7,004 bases of DNA, from NCBI GenBank assembly GCA_012841735.1, contig DUUE01000426.1, positions 1 to 7,004 on the forward strand, in the 5' to 3' direction. Position numbers and translations under genes: made by a program. This DNA is from Bacillota bacterium (lineage in GTDB: Bacteria > Bacillota > Dethiobacteria > Dethiobacterales > Dethiobacteraceae). A model generated the notes under the pieces. It was not told the origin of the DNA. It ran no database searches and was given only the letters and a program-made list of their open reading frames with translations. This document shows positions 5,603 through 7,004 of the stretch, piece by piece (positions within the stretch are counted from its first letter, which is position 1; every line of letters starts with the position of its first letter).

Positions 5603-5643
5603 AAAAATCAGGCAGTACTCCCTGCGGTACCGCCTGATTTTTT
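5603..5643. terminator. Bidirectional terminator between convergent genes
   Basis: A 16-base stem with one A-C mismatch: 5603-5618 (AAAAATCAGGC, A, GTAC) pairs with 5627-5642 (GTAC, C, GCCTGATTTTT) around an 8-base loop. It has T runs on both strands. It begins 4 bases after the ATPase stop and ends 14 bases before the stop of the opposing membrane-protein gene, so it should serve both. Confidence 0.9.
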
Positions 5644-5656
5644 ACGTGACAAACCT

Positions 5657-6202
5657 TTATTTTTCCGGAATATCCTCCACGGCAACCGTTTCCTGGGTGT
5701 TTTCCACCACGAATTGGTCAATAAGGTTATCTTTTTTGTCTACAAACTTCCAGGTTACAGTCCCTTCGGCCAGAGTCACATCCGTTGCCGGCAGGGTTAC
5801 GACCTGGTAGTAATCCCGCTTCGGATTGACGCGCACCTGCACTTCCAACTGCCCCTCTCCCCCCTGGCGGGTCTGGACATCTTTCACTTCAGCATGCAGG
5901 GCAAAAAGGGCCACTTCATGCTGGGGCTGAAACGGATACTCCGGCAGGGCCACATTCCACTCCTCTGCAACTTCAGCCCAGCTTTCACCGTCAACTGCCA
6001 GGCGGAAGGTAGGGGTATCCTTCCTTTCGCCTTTATCAGCGGTTGTGAAGCTCACCTCACTCGACTTGGCAGCTTCTTCCGGCGCTACAGTCGGGCTGGC
6101 CCGGAAGGAATCATACACCGATAGGGACACCAGAAGCACCAGGAGGAACAGCAGCGGCAGCAGCCGTCGCGCTTCCACCACAAACATTTTATTCTTGGCC
6201 AT
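5657..6202 (-). CDS. Single-pass membrane protein with extracytoplasmic domain, unknown function
   Basis: 181 residues from ATG 6202-6200, chosen because GAGGT (6215-6211) lies 8 bases before it; the longer frame from 6256 would add 18 charged residues without a ribosome binding site. A short basic N-terminus (MAKNKMFVVEARR) is followed by one membrane helix (about 13-30, RLLPLLFLLVLLVSLSVY), so the rest should lie outside the membrane. Residues 34-66 are Ala/Glu/Ser/Lys-rich and probably a linker. Residues 67-172 show alternating hydrophobic residues typical of a beta-rich domain (HEVALFALHAEVKDVQ, QLEVQVRVNP, YYQVVTLPATDV, VTWKFVDKKDNLIDQFVV). The pattern faintly recalls PrcB-like C-terminal domains, but I cannot confirm that. 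No cysteine lipobox or catalytic motif is seen. It lies between mtaB and the convergent ATPase gene with terminators on both sides, so it is probably transcribed alone. Confidence 0.82.
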   Translation of the reverse strand: MAKNKMFVVEARRLLPLLFLLVLLVSLSVYDSFRASPTVAPEEAAKSSEVSFTTADKGERKDTPTFRLAVDGESWAEVAEEWNVALPEYPFQPQHEVALFALHAEVKDVQTRQGGEGQLEVQVRVNPKRDYYQVVTLPATDVTLAEGTVTWKFVDKKDNLIDQFVVENTQETVAVEDIPEK

Positions 6203-6208
6203 GTCTTT

Positions 6209-6215
6209 CCACCTC
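6209..6215 (-). promoter_or_regulatory. Ribosome binding site that fixes the membrane-protein start
   Basis: GAGGTGG at 6215-6209 precedes ATG 6202 at a normal distance on the minus strand and favours this start over the in-frame start at 6256. Confidence 0.65.
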
Positions 6216-6267
6216 TCTTCCGCCTGTCTTTTCCAATTCAATCCTATTCGCCGCACTAAAAAAATAT

Positions 6268-6294
6268 GTCCGTCTTTTCAGAAAAAAAACGGAC
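6268..6294 (-). terminator. Second hairpin with T run in the mtaB / membrane-protein spacer
   Basis: GTCCGT (6268-6273) and ACGGAC (6289-6294) form a perfect 6-base stem with a 15-base A/T-rich loop that may pair further (TTTT with AAAA). On the minus strand the stem is followed by ATATTTTTTT. It could be a backup terminator or a leader structure for the membrane-protein gene. Confidence 0.45.
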
Positions 6295-6311
6295 AGGCCG
6301 GCAGCCGGCCG
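6295..6311. repeat. Short GC-rich hairpin
   Basis: GGCCGG, loop CAG, CCGGCC at about 6297-6311: a perfect 6-base GC stem wedged between the two terminator-like hairpins. It has no T run of its own, so it is probably not a terminator alone. Confidence 0.45.
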
Positions 6312-6313
6312 GG

Positions 6314-6339
6314 AAAGAAAAAACGGCCTTTGGGGCCGT
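6314..6339 (-). terminator. Rho-independent terminator of mtaB
   Basis: On the minus strand the stem ACGGCC (6339-6334), loop CCAAA, GGCCGT (6328-6323) is followed by a run of six T (counting the stem end) and a further TTT. It lies about 35 bases after the mtaB stop, the expected place. Confidence 0.85.
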
Positions 6340-6374
6340 AAATACTGTAAAAAAGGGAGGCCTGGCGCCCCCGG

Positions 6375-7004
6375 CTATGTGGGCAGTATGATTTCCCCCC
6401 ACAAACCGTCAGGGGAACTTTCCGTCAACCGCACCGGCAGCAGTTTACCCAGCCTGTCCTCCGGTGCAATGGCGGTGACGCGCACATAATGGCGGGTGAA
6501 ACCGGCTATTTTTCCGTTGCCGGCAGTATCTTCAAACAATACTTTTTCCGTTTTGCCCACAAAACGCCTGTGGTAAGCCGCCGCCAGTTCCCTGCCGGCA
6601 GCCAGCAGCTTTTGGCTGCGCTCTTCCTTCACCGGGGCAGGAACCTGGTCCTTGTATTTGGCGGCGGGGGTTCCCCGCCGCGGGGAATATTTAAATACAT
6701 GCAGGCGGCTGAATTCCGCCCGGCGCACAACCTGCAGCGTGTGGGCAAACTGCGTCTCACTTTCTCCCGGAAATCCCACCATAACATCGGTAGTGAGGGC
6801 AAGATCGGGTATGCGGGAACGCAGCCAGTCAACAAGGCGCAGGAATTCCGCTGCGGTGTAACGCCTGTTCATCCGCCGCAGGATTTCATCGTCACCGCTC
6901 TGCAGCGGCAAATGCAGGTGCGGGCAGATTTTTGGCTCGGCAAACAGCAATTCCACCAGCCGCTCGCTAACCTCCGTAGGCTCCACGGAAGAGATGCGGA
7001 TGCG
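6375..7004 (-). CDS. mtaB: tRNA t6A37 methylthiotransferase MtaB, C-terminal part (5' end outside window)
   Basis: 209 residues are visible, open to the window edge; the frame reads RIRISSVEPTEVSERL from base 7004, so the GTG at 6986 is internal and not a start. MtaB (YqeV) is a radical-SAM enzyme that adds a methylthio group to t6A at tRNA position 37, improving decoding of ANN codons. What is seen is the second half: CPHLHLPLQSGDDEILRRMNRRYT, LTTDVMVGFPGESETQF and LHVFKYSPRRGTPAA, all hallmark MiaB/MtaB blocks, then the TRAM domain (about 140-207, VGKTEKVLFEDTAGNGKIAGFTRHYVRV) that binds tRNA. The N-terminal iron-sulfur domain and the CxxxCxxC cluster lie outside the window. EPTE, rather than MiaB-type residues, and the neighbouring rpsU region favour MtaB over MiaB. 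A terminator follows, so the gene does not read far into the next. Confidence 0.95.
   Translation of the reverse strand, partial: RIRISSVEPTEVSERLVELLFAEPKICPHLHLPLQSGDDEILRRMNRRYTAAEFLRLVDWLRSRIPDLALTTDVMVGFPGESETQFAHTLQVVRRAEFSRLHVFKYSPRRGTPAAKYKDQVPAPVKEERSQKLLAAGRELAAAYHRRFVGKTEKVLFEDTAGNGKIAGFTRHYVRVTAIAPEDRLGKLLPVRLTESSPDGLWGEIILPT

Noticed and set aside
6203..6256. Longer membrane protein starting at 6256
   Set aside because: No ribosome binding site at 6256, while ATG 6202 has one at proper distance and begins just before the membrane helix.
1..7004. CRISPR array, tRNA, insertion sequence, toxin-antitoxin or phage-defence system
   Set aside because: No regularly spaced direct repeats, cloverleaf, transposase, terminal repeats, or recognisable defence domains were found. 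The two-P-loop ATPase alone is not evidence for a defence system.

Overview
The window looks like a piece of chromosome from an endospore-forming member of the Firmicutes, probably class Clostridia (Peptococcaceae/Moorella-like). This is inferred from gene content and order. Two sporulation genes (yqfC, yqfD) are present, promoters are sigma-A-like with TATAAT boxes, Shine-Dalgarno sites are strong, GTG and TTG starts occur, and the order mtaB - HIT protein - rpsU - nfeD - floA - yqfC - yqfD is a variant of the Bacillus subtilis yqeV...yqfD region. Base composition is moderately GC-rich. No tRNA, rRNA, insertion sequence, phage gene or CRISPR array was seen.

All but one gene is on the minus strand, so transcription runs mainly right to left. 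From the right edge: the C-terminal part of the tRNA methylthiotransferase MtaB (6375-7004); a spacer with three hairpins, including a clear terminator for mtaB; a single-pass membrane protein of unknown function (5657-6202); a bidirectional terminator; one plus-strand gene for a two-P-loop ATPase of the type annotated PRK06851 (4493-5599); a divergent intergenic region; the HIT-family nucleotide hydrolase (3990-4322); rpsU for ribosomal protein S21 (3652-3837) behind a perfect-consensus promoter; a terminator; the long-form NfeD membrane protease (2229-3533); flotillin-like floA (1212-2204); a small membrane-anchored, low-complexity protein (751-1194); another terminator; and yqfC (340-621) with the start of yqfD (1-318, cut by the window edge).

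Functionally there are four modules. MtaB and S21 serve translation (tRNA position 37 thiomethylation and the small ribosomal subunit). NfeD, FloA and the 147-residue protein form a tight operon expected to act at membrane microdomains. YqfC and YqfD are sporulation proteins expected in the mother cell, and a candidate sigma-E promoter lies just upstream of yqfC. The plus-strand ATPase and the opposing membrane protein sit between mtaB and the HIT gene and look like additions to an otherwise conserved block.

The window is mostly conserved housekeeping and sporulation DNA. I see no clear undescribed multi-gene system. The items most worth following are the internally duplicated ATPase, whose second half has lost an acidic motif, and the FloA-linked small protein with a compact C-terminal motif.
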